Below are positions 51,495 through 59,511 of a stretch of 64,000 nucleotides of DNA, one piece after another (the stretch's first letter is position 1; each line of letters begins with the position of its first letter). This DNA is from Candidatus Saccharimonadales bacterium (GTDB taxonomy: Bacteria > Patescibacteriota > Saccharimonadia > Saccharimonadales > Saccharimonadaceae): NCBI GenBank assembly GCA_035697325.1, contig DASSDB010000002.1, positions 155,232 to 219,231 of the forward strand. Reading direction: 5' to 3'. The position numbers were made by a program, and so were the translations under genes. The notes under the pieces were generated by a model that searched no databases, had not been told where the DNA came from, and saw only the letters and a program-made list of their open reading frames with translations.

Positions 51495-52319
51495 ATGGTA
51501 GGTAGTATGGATAAGATCCGCCCCGCTAAACACCATTACATCATTCTTAGTGTTATTGCAGTACTTTTAATAATGGGCGGAGTTATTTGGGAATTCTCGC
51601 GTCCTGCTGGTGATGGCACAAAATTACCAGAAAGACCCGCGCATAAACTCACGATAATCCCCAAACCTCTCTCTCATACACCCGTATCGCCGAGCGGGTA
51701 TACACCAGATTTTACATTGCCGCCGATTGTTGATGGCATGGCGCCGGTTATTACGAACGTTCCTACTAAGCAGAAAGTCGTGTTTCTTGGAATTGACGAC
51801 GGTGCGTTTAAGGATCCATCGGTAGTTGCTATTCTCGCCAAAAATAACATAAAAGCCAGTCTGTTTTTATCGAAAGCATTTATTGCCAATGACCCGGACT
51901 TCTTCAAACAAATTACCGCTCAAGGGTCTATTGTTGAAAACCATACACTCGGTCATGATACGAGGATGACTATTATCCAAGGCTACCAACAGCAAAAGAA
52001 TGAAATCTGCGGCATGGCAGATTATATCCAGCAACATTACGGTAGGCGTCCCACGTTCTTTCGCCCTCCAGGCGGTACATATTCAAACACTATGCGAAAA
52101 GCCGCTGCTGACTGTGGTATGCGCGCGGTGGTTACCTGGATCGCCAAAGCGAACGGTGGAGCGATGCAATACCAGGTAGGCAATAAGCTGCGACCAGGTG
52201 ATATCGTACTTATGCACTTTCGGCCAGAATTCGCACAAGACATGAAGGCGTTTGTTGATGCTATGAGCGCAGCTGGCCTTCACACCGAACTTCTTGAAAC
52301 TGCGCAAACCGCTAAATAG
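51495..52319 (+). CDS. Membrane-anchored polysaccharide deacetylase (NodB domain, CE4)
   Basis: The 274-residue protein has an N-terminal membrane helix (about 15-33, IILSVIAVLLIMGGVIWEF) and an extracellular linker. A CE4 domain at about 85-270 follows: VVFLGIDDGAF (catalytic/metal Asp pair, where TFDDG is usual), VENHTLGHDTRM (His-x3-His metal ligands), FFRPPGGTYSN and IVLMHFRPEFA. It probably removes acetyl groups from peptidoglycan or a wall glycan, giving lysozyme resistance or preparing attachment. The start may be 51495 or 51507. It overlaps the convergent CtlX-like gene by 8 bp. Confidence 0.88.
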   Translation: MVGSMDKIRPAKHHYIILSVIAVLLIMGGVIWEFSRPAGDGTKLPERPAHKLTIIPKPLSHTPVSPSGYTPDFTLPPIVDGMAPVITNVPTKQKVVFLGIDDGAFKDPSVVAILAKNNIKASLFLSKAFIANDPDFFKQITAQGSIVENHTLGHDTRMTIIQGYQQQKNEICGMADYIQQHYGRRPTFFRPPGGTYSNTMRKAAADCGMRAVVTWIAKANGGAMQYQVGNKLRPGDIVLMHFRPEFAQDMKAFVDAMSAAGLHTELLETAQTAK

Positions 52320-53247
52320 TCTGCTTTTCTGGCAAAAAAATTTCAGCCATCATACAGCGTGCGCTTCCGCCGCCCACAATTTCGATAGTAGGTATGGAGA
52401 TAGGAAGGAGTGCTCCGCTTTTTGAGAGTTGTTCGCGCTGCTCACGCGTAAAGGTATCGTATGCTTTTTGTGACATCACAACAAATCGTTCACCGGATTT
52501 ATTTTGCACTTCAAGTATGTTTCCACAAAATGAGTTCATCTGATCATAAGAAATGGTAATGACAGTACGTCCCGAATTAACAAGCAACTCCTCAAGCGTG
52601 GATCGCTCACCGGAATCTCTAATACTTTCCATACATACGACCGCAGTTTTCGTTTGTACGCCCATCAAAACGTTTGTATGGTAGATAGGTGTACCGAGTT
52701 CATTGACTGCCCGAAATAAAAATGGTTTGTATCCCAGAGCTATTGCATGCGCGCGAAACAGCGCTTCATCACACCGCACAGAAAGACATCCGTACACTAT
52801 CTTATGAATATGATCAAAGATCATTACGCCCGTACTTTCAAGGAATGATCCCTCCTTTTCATGCACAGAAAGGTCCTCGACATGTGTAATCTGCCATTGG
52901 TTCGTAAGAAGATTGAGAGCGGCCCGAGAACGCTCGACACGCCGCGATTCGGTTGCCATGGGATAAAGATAAACAGTGCCATCAGGCCACATACTCAACC
53001 AGTTATTTGGAAATACCGCATCTGGTTTTTCAGGGAGTGGACCGTCTTCGAAAACAGTAATGGAAATCCCATGATTGCGAAGCGACTGAACGGCTGCGTC
53101 AAATTCTTTACAGGCTTGCTCGCGCATTCTGCCTTTGCCGATCGGTAATCTGTGTTGAAACGTATTTGATCGTGCGGTTTCTTGGTCGAAGCCAAAACTG
53201 ATGGGGCGCACCATCAATATGCCCCGGGCGCTCTGTGTGTCTGCCAT
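52312..53247 (-). CDS. Amidinotransferase-superfamily hydrolase, CtlX-like (citrulline/arginine-related)
   Basis: The 311 residues belong to the arginine deiminase/DDAH fold: ILMVRPISFGFDQETARSNTFQ, EKPDAVFPNNWLSMWPDGTVYLYPM (Asp for guanidino binding), FLESTGVMIFDH, YHTNVLMGVQTKTAVVCMESI and, at the C-terminus, GGGSARCMMAEIFLP with the catalytic Cys. CtlX proteins are linked to citrulline or arginine breakdown. Here there are no carbamoyltransferase or carbamate kinase neighbours. AAGGAG lies 6 nt before ATG 53247. Energy gain from arginine or citrulline from a host cell is a possible role (inference). Confidence 0.85.
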   Translation of the reverse strand: MADTQSARGILMVRPISFGFDQETARSNTFQHRLPIGKGRMREQACKEFDAAVQSLRNHGISITVFEDGPLPEKPDAVFPNNWLSMWPDGTVYLYPMATESRRVERSRAALNLLTNQWQITHVEDLSVHEKEGSFLESTGVMIFDHIHKIVYGCLSVRCDEALFRAHAIALGYKPFLFRAVNELGTPIYHTNVLMGVQTKTAVVCMESIRDSGERSTLEELLVNSGRTVITISYDQMNSFCGNILEVQNKSGERFVVMSQKAYDTFTREQREQLSKSGALLPISIPTIEIVGGGSARCMMAEIFLPEKQTI

Positions 53248-53313
53248 AGTAGTCTCCTTAGCCTTGTAGAAATAATATACTCCTTATTACATTTAAGAAA
53301 GAGTAAAAAATTT

Positions 53314-53348
53314 CATACTTGACATACTTTTCATACTTGGTATACAAT
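53314..53348 (+). promoter_or_regulatory. AbrB-gene promoter with three 9-bp-spaced CATACTT repeats
   Basis: TTGACA at 53319-53324 and TACAAT at 53343-53348 (18 bp spacer; TATACA at 53341-53346 gives 16). CATACTT occurs at 53314-53320, 53323-53329 and 53332-53338, exactly 9 bp apart, covering the -35 and spacer. This looks like an operator for the downstream AbrB-type protein (inference). Confidence 0.6.
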
Positions 53349-53367
53349 AGTCAAAAAGGAATATTTT

Positions 53368-53619
53368 ATGAGCAAAAACCCCATCTACCATAAAAAACTC
53401 TACGGCACAGCAACGGTTGGCTCAAAAGGCCAGATCGTGATTCCTTCAGATGCCCGCAAAGAAATGGGTATTGAAGAAGGGGATCGGTTATATGTTATTG
53501 GTGCGCCAGATGGTGGTTTTCTCGGTCTTCTGAAAGAAGAGGCCTTGCAGGAAATGGTGCAAAGCATGTCCGCGCAAATCGAAACGTTCCAATCAATAAA
53601 AAATAGCAATAAGGAGTAG
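53368..53619 (+). CDS. AbrB/SpoVT/MazE-family transcription regulator
   Basis: The 83-residue protein has a swapped-hairpin AbrB domain (about 12-55) with YGTATVGSKGQIVIPSDARKEMGIEEGDRLYV as its core (positions 10-41; key motif GQIVIPxDAR). A C-terminal helix follows. Such proteins bind DNA as dimers and often repress their own operon. AAGGA lies 8 nt before ATG. It is followed 8 bp later by a DHA2-type exporter and probably controls it, perhaps sensing membrane-active compounds through the exporter's substrates (inference). Confidence 0.9.
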   Translation: MSKNPIYHKKLYGTATVGSKGQIVIPSDARKEMGIEEGDRLYVIGAPDGGFLGLLKEEALQEMVQSMSAQIETFQSIKNSNKE

Positions 53620-53627
53620 ACGAACCT

Positions 53628-55322
53628 ATGCATCATCACCTAGGCTTAAGAGCCAAGCTTATTATCATGATTTCGGTTATGGCCAGCTTTTTCTTAGTGG
53701 CCCTTGACCAGACAATCATTTCAACCGCCCTTGGTAAGATCGTTGAAGAATTCAACTCATTCTCGTCGCTTGCGTGGGTTGTTACCGCGTATCTTATCAC
53801 CACAACAATCACGACACCAATTGCTGGTAAGTTTTCCGACATGTTTGGTCGTCGCACCATGCTCATGATCGGTGTACTTATCTTTACAGTCGGCTCGTTT
53901 CTTAGCGGAACGAGTGGCAGTATAGAGCAGCTTATTGCCTACCGCGCCCTTCAGGGTATCGGAGGTGGTATTCTCACGGCAAATGCCTTTACGGTCATAG
54001 GTGACCTCTTTGAGGCTCGCGAGCGTGGCAAGTGGCAAGGAATGATCGGTGCTGTCTTTGGCGTTGCCTCAATCATAGGACCGTTACTTGGTGGATTCTT
54101 AACGGAACCTCACACCATTTTTGGTCTTACAACAGATTGGCGCTGGACATTCTTCATCAACATTCCTGTCGGCATCGCCGCGCTTGCGATCCTTGCTATC
54201 CTTTGTCCTCCGCTCAAGCACGAAACAAAACCACGTATCGACTATCTAGGTGCTGGACTTATGGCACTTGCTCTTGCAACCCTTGTACTCGCGGTTGATA
54301 ATACGGATAAGATCTTTGCCAACTTCCTTGATGCAACCGGTATGAGTCTCCTTGGACTTCGAGCGATCATGCTTGCCATCGTTGCTGCGGCTGTCACGGG
54401 GTTCATCCTGGTAGAACGTCGTGTCAAAGAACCAATTCTTCGCCTTGAATTCTTTAAGAATCATAACTTCTTACTTATCATGACCATTGCGACACTTGTG
54501 GGTGCTGCTATGCTCGGGTCCATTCTGTACCTCACGCAGTTCAATCAACAGGTCTTCGGTGCAACACCAACACAATCCGGGTTGATGCTGCTACCGATGA
54601 TCGCCGGACTTATGGTGGTGAGTATTGCCTCGGGTCAAGTTGTCTCTAAAACAGGGAAGTACAAACGCTTCATGATCGCCGGATTCGCGGTTGGTACGCT
54701 CGCCATCGGTGCCTTACTGACGCTAAATCCATCAAGCACCTATTTGCAGGAAGCCATCATAATGGTATTTATCGGAGCTGGACTTGGTGCCGCAATGCCA
54801 CTACTCAACGTTGCAATCCAGAATGAATTCGAGCAAAAGTATCTCGGTGTAGTAACCAGTGCCAATCAGTTATTCCGGGGTCTCGGTTCAACTATCGGCG
54901 TAGCAATTTTTGGAAGCATGCTCACGATTGGTATTACCAACGTGCTTGGCGACATGTCAAACGACCCATACATTCAAACGTTGAAGCAATCGCCGGCAGC
55001 GAGTCAGATGCTTACCAATGTCAATGATCCTGATACGCTTCTTAACCTCAATACTCCTGATGCTAAAGCAAAGGTATCCGATGGTCTTACAAAGAGCCTC
55101 GAAGATAAACCGCTGCCAAGTGTCGCTAAGGAAAAAATCACGAAGGATTTTGAAGATAAGCAGCGAGCATATAACGATAAAATCATACAGGCTTTCTCAA
55201 CGAGTCTTCACCAAATATTTACGATCACTTCAGGCATTATGCTTGGTGCAGGGATACTTACTCTGTTCTTAAAAGAACGAACGCTCAAGTCGGCGTCACC
55301 TATGCAAACACCAGGAGAATAA
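53628..55322 (+). CDS. MFS multidrug exporter, DHA2 family (14 helices)
   Basis: The 564-residue protein has 14 predicted membrane helices. Motif C-like and loop 2-3 motifs are visible: FLVALDQTIISTALGKI (motif D1), GKFSDMFGRRTMLMIG (motif A, G-x-x-x-D-x-x-G-R-R) and YRALQGIGGGILTANAF (motif B, arginine in helix 4). A 60-80-residue extracellular loop near 445-520 is rich in charged residues. It exports drugs or toxic metabolites by proton antiport. It is in an operon with the AbrB regulator. A 16-bp palindrome starts at its stop codon. Confidence 0.93.
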   Translation: MHHHLGLRAKLIIMISVMASFFLVALDQTIISTALGKIVEEFNSFSSLAWVVTAYLITTTITTPIAGKFSDMFGRRTMLMIGVLIFTVGSFLSGTSGSIEQLIAYRALQGIGGGILTANAFTVIGDLFEARERGKWQGMIGAVFGVASIIGPLLGGFLTEPHTIFGLTTDWRWTFFINIPVGIAALAILAILCPPLKHETKPRIDYLGAGLMALALATLVLAVDNTDKIFANFLDATGMSLLGLRAIMLAIVAAAVTGFILVERRVKEPILRLEFFKNHNFLLIMTIATLVGAAMLGSILYLTQFNQQVFGATPTQSGLMLLPMIAGLMVVSIASGQVVSKTGKYKRFMIAGFAVGTLAIGALLTLNPSSTYLQEAIIMVFIGAGLGAAMPLLNVAIQNEFEQKYLGVVTSANQLFRGLGSTIGVAIFGSMLTIGITNVLGDMSNDPYIQTLKQSPAASQMLTNVNDPDTLLNLNTPDAKAKVSDGLTKSLEDKPLPSVAKEKITKDFEDKQRAYNDKIIQAFSTSLHQIFTITSGIMLGAGILTLFLKERTLKSASPMQTPGE

Positions 55323-55359
55323 TTTAATAACCCTTCCGTATGCGAAGGGTTATTAAATT
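55321..55359. terminator. Terminator-like 16-bp perfect palindrome after the MFS gene
   Basis: AATTTAATAACCCTTC and its complement flank a 7-nt loop (55337-55343), overlapping the MFS stop codon. The AT-rich outer stem supplies a T-rich 3' side. It could work from both sides. Confidence 0.75.
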
Positions 55360-55443
55360 AAGCAAAAGCACCATTGACCATAGTATGTGTAGGTTTGTAG
55401 TATAGTGAAGCGACAGTCTAAACGACAGACAGGATAAGGTAAA

Positions 55444-55830
55444 GTGAGTACTGTTCCCAAACCGGATCAGAGGATCTTGAAACAGCATCTCGATCAGATG
55501 CTTACCGTAGGTAGATTAGGCGCTGAGCACCTCTTCTACCTAACGCTCGTTTGTCCGCTGAGTGGTGAATATGACCTCGTGATTCACAGTGGGCGAGCGA
55601 ACGACCCTATGCATCGCGTCAAGCTGGCTAACGGCGATGCGGACGACGTGTTTGCCTGTGTCGAACGAGTTTATGCCTACGAAACCCCTGAGGTGCGGGC
55701 TATGACTCGTCGTTTGGCGGGCACCATGAAGCAGCGTCCAGCGAGTGTTCTCCTTGTCATCCGCCAGTTGAGGACGGGAGAGTTTTACGTCACGGACGTG
55801 CACGAGCATGTCAGATCGCTCTGGCCATAA
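55444..55830 (+). CDS. Hypothetical protein, GC-rich orphan gene
   Basis: The 128 residues from GTG (AAGG 5-8 nt upstream) have no recognised domain. The product is soluble with alternating strands and helices: LFYLTLVCPLSGEYDLVIHSG, KLANGDADDVFACVERVYAY and VLLVIRQLRTGEFYVTDV. Base composition appears more GC-rich than the neighbours, and codon use is different (CGT, GTG, CTC rich). It stands alone between two long perfect palindromes (55321-55359 and 55840-55883), so it is insulated as a single transcript. A TATAGT near 55400 may be its -10. The reading frame looks real because alternative frames have shorter openings. Confidence 0.6.
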   Translation: MSTVPKPDQRILKQHLDQMLTVGRLGAEHLFYLTLVCPLSGEYDLVIHSGRANDPMHRVKLANGDADDVFACVERVYAYETPEVRAMTRRLAGTMKQRPASVLLVIRQLRTGEFYVTDVHEHVRSLWP

Positions 55831-55839
55831 CTGTCAGCA

Positions 55840-55883
55840 AGAAGGTTTTTGGGCGCTTTATTATGTGTGCCCAAAAACCTTCT
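55840..55883. terminator. Bidirectional terminator: perfect 15-bp inverted repeat
   Basis: AGAAGGTTTTTGGGC at 55840-55854 and its complement at 55869-55883 flank a 14-nt loop, between the orphan gene (plus) and the CorA-like gene (minus, stop at 55888). It probably ends both transcripts. Confidence 0.75.
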
Positions 55884-55887
55884 CTTA

Positions 55888-56868
55888 CTAAAGCCATTTT
55901 CGTTTCTTGAAAAACCAAAACATCACAAGCGCAGGCAGAGTGGACGCAACGCCAACAACAATCAACGTAGTGTACTGTCCCAGGAACGTCCAGGCGCCAG
56001 TCTCGTTTCCGCCAGGAAGCGGAATGTTCATACCATAAAATGTGCCGATAACCGTGGCAGGTATTCCAAAGGTGAAGATAATCGTCAGGATGGCGAGAAT
56101 CTCATTAGTCCTTTCGGTGCTGGTGGTAAAATCAGCGTCCTTATAGATCTCAATCGTTTCCTGCGCTTCTTCAAGCACTACCCATAGCTTTTTGGCTGCC
56201 CTGGCATTACTCGCGTAATAGGGCATGACGTTCTCTTCAGCAAAGGAGCCGACACTTGCGGCCAGGTCGCCGAGAACTTCTTTAAGTGTCGCTACAACGC
56301 GTCGTATGCGTAAAATCTTTCGCCGCAACAATTCGATCTGATATGCATCAGACGTCTCGTTATCAAACACATTGCCTTCTATAGCGTCGAGTTCTTGATT
56401 GATGACGCTCGCTATCTCGTGCACCTCGCCTAGCAGTTCATTAATGATCGAATAAAGTAAGTGTGCCGAAGAATTTTTAAAATAATGCGCACGTTCCCCG
56501 GGTTCTTGCTCGCAACTATCAAAAAGTTCACGCATCTTACGATCCGGACCCTCATGTATGGTAATAAGGTGGCTCTTACCCAAAAAAATACCTGCCTTAT
56601 TTATCTCAACCCTGGTACGTTCGGGTTGATAGGTAGGAAAATGAAGCAGTGAAAAAATATACTCCTTCTCAATCTCCACTTGTGACATTTGTTGTTTTGA
56701 AAAAAATTCTTGAATCTGTAGGTCATGCAAGTGGTATTTGGTCGCAATCTCCCTAAGGTCTTGCCAGCTGGGATTTTCAACGTCAATCCAAGTAACTCCT
56801 TCGTGTGTTAAGGTTTTTACACTCATCTCGCCGGGTGTTTTGGTTGTATTTTCGAGAATATCACTCAT
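55888..56868 (-). CDS. corA: CorA-type magnesium/divalent cation channel (second copy)
   Basis: The 326 residues have a cytoplasmic funnel domain (about 1-260) and two C-terminal membrane helices. GMN lies in TVIGTFYGMNIPLPGG (about 280-290) and the C-terminus is FWFFKKRKWL. The N-terminal VTWIDVENPSWQDLREIATKYHLH is typical of CorA. It differs markedly from the copy at 50268, so it is not a recent duplication. Its start lies 19 bp downstream of the mgtE stop on the same strand, giving an mgtE-corA operon. Confidence 0.93.
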   Translation of the reverse strand: MSDILENTTKTPGEMSVKTLTHEGVTWIDVENPSWQDLREIATKYHLHDLQIQEFFSKQQMSQVEIEKEYIFSLLHFPTYQPERTRVEINKAGIFLGKSHLITIHEGPDRKMRELFDSCEQEPGERAHYFKNSSAHLLYSIINELLGEVHEIASVINQELDAIEGNVFDNETSDAYQIELLRRKILRIRRVVATLKEVLGDLAASVGSFAEENVMPYYASNARAAKKLWVVLEEAQETIEIYKDADFTTSTERTNEILAILTIIFTFGIPATVIGTFYGMNIPLPGGNETGAWTFLGQYTTLIVVGVASTLPALVMFWFFKKRKWL

Positions 56869-56887
56869 GTTATTTAGTATAGCTTAC

Positions 56888-58162
56888 TTACACGCCGAGT
56901 ATCATCGTGGCGAGACCAAGGAAAGAAAGGAATCCGAGCACATCGGTAGCCGTCGTGATGAAAATCGTAGCTGAGGATGCCGGGTCTTTACCTAACTTCG
57001 ACATAATAAGGGGCACGAGCGTTCCAAAAAATGCCGCAACTAATAAGTTAACCACCATTGCCAAGGCAAGGATAATAGCGATCTTAATATCGTGATTAAT
57101 AATTAGCACTACCGCAGCAACTAAAACGCCATTAATAAGACCATTAATAAGACCCGATCCAAGCTCATTGCGGAGTGTCTTCCAAGCTGTTCGGAGCTCA
57201 ATCTGCTTTAATGCGATACCACGCACTAATACGGCAAGTGTTTGGGTGGCGGCGTTTCCGCCCATTCCGGCAACGATTGGCATGTAAATAGCGAGAAGTA
57301 CATATTTGCTCAGCACATCCTCAAATTGGCCAACGGTAAAAGCTGCTAAAAATGCCGTACCGAGGTTGATGATTAGCCATCGATATCGGTTTTGTACCTT
57401 ATGTTTAGCAGTGTCGGTAACGCTTTCTTCTTGAGTGATACCAGCAAAGTCGTATAGCGAAGCCGACTCTTGCTCTTGAAGTAATTTCAGCACATCGTCA
57501 GAATAAATAATTCCAATAATATTACCGGTATCATTAAGTACAGCTACCTTATTATGGGGGTGAGCCCTAAAGAGTTGAAGCACTTGGTCATGAGTAGCGG
57601 CATACGAAATTGATGGTAGATGTTTAACGAGGTTATGAATCGCATCACTTGCTTTTGCAAACCCAAGCTCATGACCTGGTAAAAATCCTACTAGTTTATT
57701 CTTCTCCATGGCAAGGATAACAGGGGGGCGACCTGTTTTGCGTTCGTGCGCTTTGAATTTCTTGGCAACGTCTTCGATATTGTCACCGATATCAACCTGG
57801 ATATAGTCGAGTGTCATGAGGCCGGCCGCCGTTTCAGGGTCGAATTCTAGCAGGGTTGATAGCGAATTTTTAAGTTCTTCACTTAGTTTTTGCAGTACCT
57901 CTTCTCGTTTGTGAGGAGTAAGGAGTTGAAGGATGTCCGTTGCTTCGTCGGGATCAACTACTTCAAGAATAGTAACCAGATCATCGACAGGGATGTGTCG
58001 AACGACATCCTTACGGACTTTTGGCGTTACAGCCCTGAGGAGAGTGACGCGTTTTTCGAGGGGCTGATCAAGAAACAGCTCTATTCGCTTCGTGTGCTTT
58101 CGAAATAGAATATCCGTGAGCGCCACAGGGCTAATGAAGGGGAGTGAGGATGGTAGTTTCAT
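56888..58162 (-). CDS. mgtE: Magnesium transporter MgtE
   Basis: The 424-residue protein has an N-terminal superhelical MgtE_N domain (about 20-120; LLTPHKREEVLQKLSEEL) and two CBS domains (about 125-245; AAGLMTLDYIQVDIGDN and HNKVAVLNDTGNIIGIIYSDDV) that sense Mg2+. Five C-terminal membrane helices include GMGGNAATQTLAVLVRGIAL, the MgtE pore signature. The start at 58162 (MKLPSSLPFIS) was chosen; the longer reading begins with TTG at 58222 and adds 20 unconserved residues. mgtE precedes the second corA. Confidence 0.93.
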   Translation of the reverse strand: MKLPSSLPFISPVALTDILFRKHTKRIELFLDQPLEKRVTLLRAVTPKVRKDVVRHIPVDDLVTILEVVDPDEATDILQLLTPHKREEVLQKLSEELKNSLSTLLEFDPETAAGLMTLDYIQVDIGDNIEDVAKKFKAHERKTGRPPVILAMEKNKLVGFLPGHELGFAKASDAIHNLVKHLPSISYAATHDQVLQLFRAHPHNKVAVLNDTGNIIGIIYSDDVLKLLQEQESASLYDFAGITQEESVTDTAKHKVQNRYRWLIINLGTAFLAAFTVGQFEDVLSKYVLLAIYMPIVAGMGGNAATQTLAVLVRGIALKQIELRTAWKTLRNELGSGLINGLINGVLVAAVVLIINHDIKIAIILALAMVVNLLVAAFFGTLVPLIMSKLGKDPASSATIFITTATDVLGFLSFLGLATMILGV

Positions 58163-58313
58163 GATTGTTTTAGAATGGTCCCTATTCTTTTCCTTAAATA
58201 GTACTCTATCGTGCCCAACCAACGCAAGAAAGACTCTCTAAAGGCTAATTTAATAGTTGTCGATTTATCTACAAAATAGCCCTTGCTCTTCTCTGGCTAT
58301 ATCGCTTATACTA
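58163..58313. other. mgtE upstream region, no gene seen
   Basis: AT-rich and mostly featureless. On the minus strand TTGCGT and TACTAT, 18 bp apart (about 58236 to 58199), could drive mgtE with a leader of about 30 nt. No M-box-like riboswitch could be recognised by eye. The rest of the 520-bp gap to the next gene is described in the following entries. Confidence 0.35.
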
Positions 58314-58347
58314 AAGTATAGTCCCACCCGTTTAGGGTGCTATACTT
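58314..58347. repeat. Interrupted palindrome before a probable small-transcript promoter
   Basis: AAGTATAG (58314-58321) pairs with CTATACTT (58340-58347), with an inner stem CACCC-GTTTA-GGGTG; only TCC is unpaired on the left arm. The right arm overlaps the first bases of a TTGACG -35, which suits an operator or a cruciform-type regulatory site. Confidence 0.5.
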
Positions 58348-58374
58348 GACGTGTGTATATGCCTTTGATACTAT
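58346..58374 (+). promoter_or_regulatory. Promoter of a short transcript (about 58381 to 58665)
   Basis: TTGACG at 58346-58351 and TACTAT at 58369-58374, 17 bp apart. No long gene follows before the terminator at 58633, so the product would be a transcript of about 280 nt. Confidence 0.5.
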
Positions 58375-58471
58375 TTTCTATGTGTCCTGTGTCAAAACAC
58401 GTATTAAACAAAACTATTTGTAAAGGTCGAAGTACGCAGGGCTGCATATAGTACAAGGAGTACAATTTCAC

Positions 58472-58564
58472 ATGCCAATAGCTATCGAATTTGTGCCATC
58501 AAGGCGCAAAAAGATTGCAGTGGATGTGGTGCCTGCCGAATGGCAACTGTATATCGCTCACTAG
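58472..58564 (+). CDS. Candidate 30-residue small protein in a structured short transcript
   Basis: The ORF runs from ATG 58472 to TAG 58564 and codes MPIAIEFVPSRRKKIAVDVV plus PAEWQLYIAH. An AAGGAG lies 11 nt upstream in the loop of a GTAC-AAGGA-GTAC mini-hairpin (58451-58463), which could hide or expose it. After the stop, a second hairpin (AACTCTT ... AAGAGTT, about 58579-58609) precedes the terminator. The locus may make a small protein, a regulatory RNA, or both. No known RNA family (tmRNA, SRP, 6S, RNase P) was recognised. Confidence 0.4.
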   Translation: MPIAIEFVPSRRKKIAVDVVPAEWQLYIAH

Positions 58565-58632
58565 AGCACAAAAAAGTAACTCTTTTAGGATTACCTACGT
58601 CTAAGAGTTTACCCCCGAAAAAAGACTATCAA

Positions 58633-58660
58633 AAAACACCCCAAGGCACCGGGGTGTTTT
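58633..58660. terminator. Bidirectional terminator between the short transcript and the DsbA-like gene
   Basis: AAAACACCCC-AAGGCACC-GGGGTGTTTT is a perfect 10-bp stem. A-run on the left and T-run on the right allow use on both strands; on the minus strand TTTTTT follows the stem, ending the DsbA-like transcript (stop at 58684). Confidence 0.85.
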
Positions 58661-58683
58661 ATTTTAGTGCGATTATTCGATTA

Positions 58684-59433
58684 TTATGTCGCGGTCGGAA
58701 GTGAAATATTATGCTCCTTGAGAAGAGGAACGACTAACAGTTGATCGAATGCTGTTGTATCTGTCCAGATGAGCTGAGCTCCGTTAGTATTAGCCTCCAC
58801 GATTTTGCCGTTTAATACCGATTGATTGGCCTGTTTGCCATTAAGAAGAATAGTTGGAGTCGCGGTCACATTTGCTTTTCGGCCCAAAGCCTGGTCAAAA
58901 GCAATCTTTTGGCTCACCTTAGTGCTTGTAAGATCTTGTGTAAAGGTGGCAACATTCAAGCCTAGCTGCTTTGCATAATCAGTAAAGAAATCGACTCGCT
59001 TGGTGCTATCGAGATTTTCCCAAGATGACTGATTGTCGTAAAGAAGATTGTGCATTTCCCAATACTTGCCTTGTAGTCCGGCTGCTTCAGCTGCTGCCGC
59101 TGCCGCTTTTGCGTTCGGATGCTTATCAGTAAGTGGGAAATTACGGAATACAAAGGCAATTTGGTCTTTATACTTTTCGCTGATGGCTTTTAGGGTAGGG
59201 TAGGCAGACTCACACCCAGGACACTGGAAGTCCCCGTACTCCATTATTACCACTTTACTATCTTTTTTCCCATAAATATGGTCGCCGATGTTTCCATTTT
59301 TATCACTTCCATTTTGAAGCGCGCCTGCGTCGACATTACTGACATCCACGCGGTCCTTGCTCGAAAGATAAACGAGTCCCCCTAGTACCGCAACACATAT
59401 AACGGCAAAAATAATCCATGCTTTTTTACTCAC
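58684..59433 (-). CDS. Membrane-anchored DsbA-like thiol oxidoreductase
   Basis: The 249-residue protein starts with GTG (GGAG upstream) and has an N-terminal signal-anchor helix (about 4-24, AWIIFAVICVAVLGGLVYLSS). A thioredoxin-fold DsbA domain (about 50-240) follows, with active site MEYGDFQCPGCESAYPTL (C-P-G-C at about 72-75) and the cis-proline loop TATPTILLNGK. It lies on the outer face of the membrane and probably forms disulfides in secreted proteins. Cysteine-bearing secreted proteins such as those at 20272 and 21867 are possible clients. It is monocistronic with a strong terminator. Confidence 0.92.
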   Translation of the reverse strand: MSKKAWIIFAVICVAVLGGLVYLSSKDRVDVSNVDAGALQNGSDKNGNIGDHIYGKKDSKVVIMEYGDFQCPGCESAYPTLKAISEKYKDQIAFVFRNFPLTDKHPNAKAAAAAAEAAGLQGKYWEMHNLLYDNQSSWENLDSTKRVDFFTDYAKQLGLNVATFTQDLTSTKVSQKIAFDQALGRKANVTATPTILLNGKQANQSVLNGKIVEANTNGAQLIWTDTTAFDQLLVVPLLKEHNISLPTAT

Positions 59434-59499
59434 TGTCGTTTCTCCGTTTCTCCGTTAATTATAGGTGAAAACTGATGTGAAAAGCAAGGAAAACTAAGG

Positions 59500-59505
59500 T
59501 ACAAT
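59500..59505 (+). promoter_or_regulatory. -10 element of the CBS-domain gene, leaderless position
   Basis: TACAAT ends 6 nt before the ATG at 59512; no -35 of quality and no Shine-Dalgarno site. Confidence 0.5.
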
Positions 59506-59511
59506 AAGCAT

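Noticed and set aside
53314-53338. CRISPR or satellite repeat from CATACTT copies
   Set aside because: Only three 7-bp units within a promoter; this fits an operator, not an array. No CRISPR was seen anywhere in the window.
58381-58665. tmRNA, SRP RNA, 6S RNA or RNase P RNA
   Set aside because: None of the conserved cores or end-pairings could be found by eye, and the length or structure does not fit.
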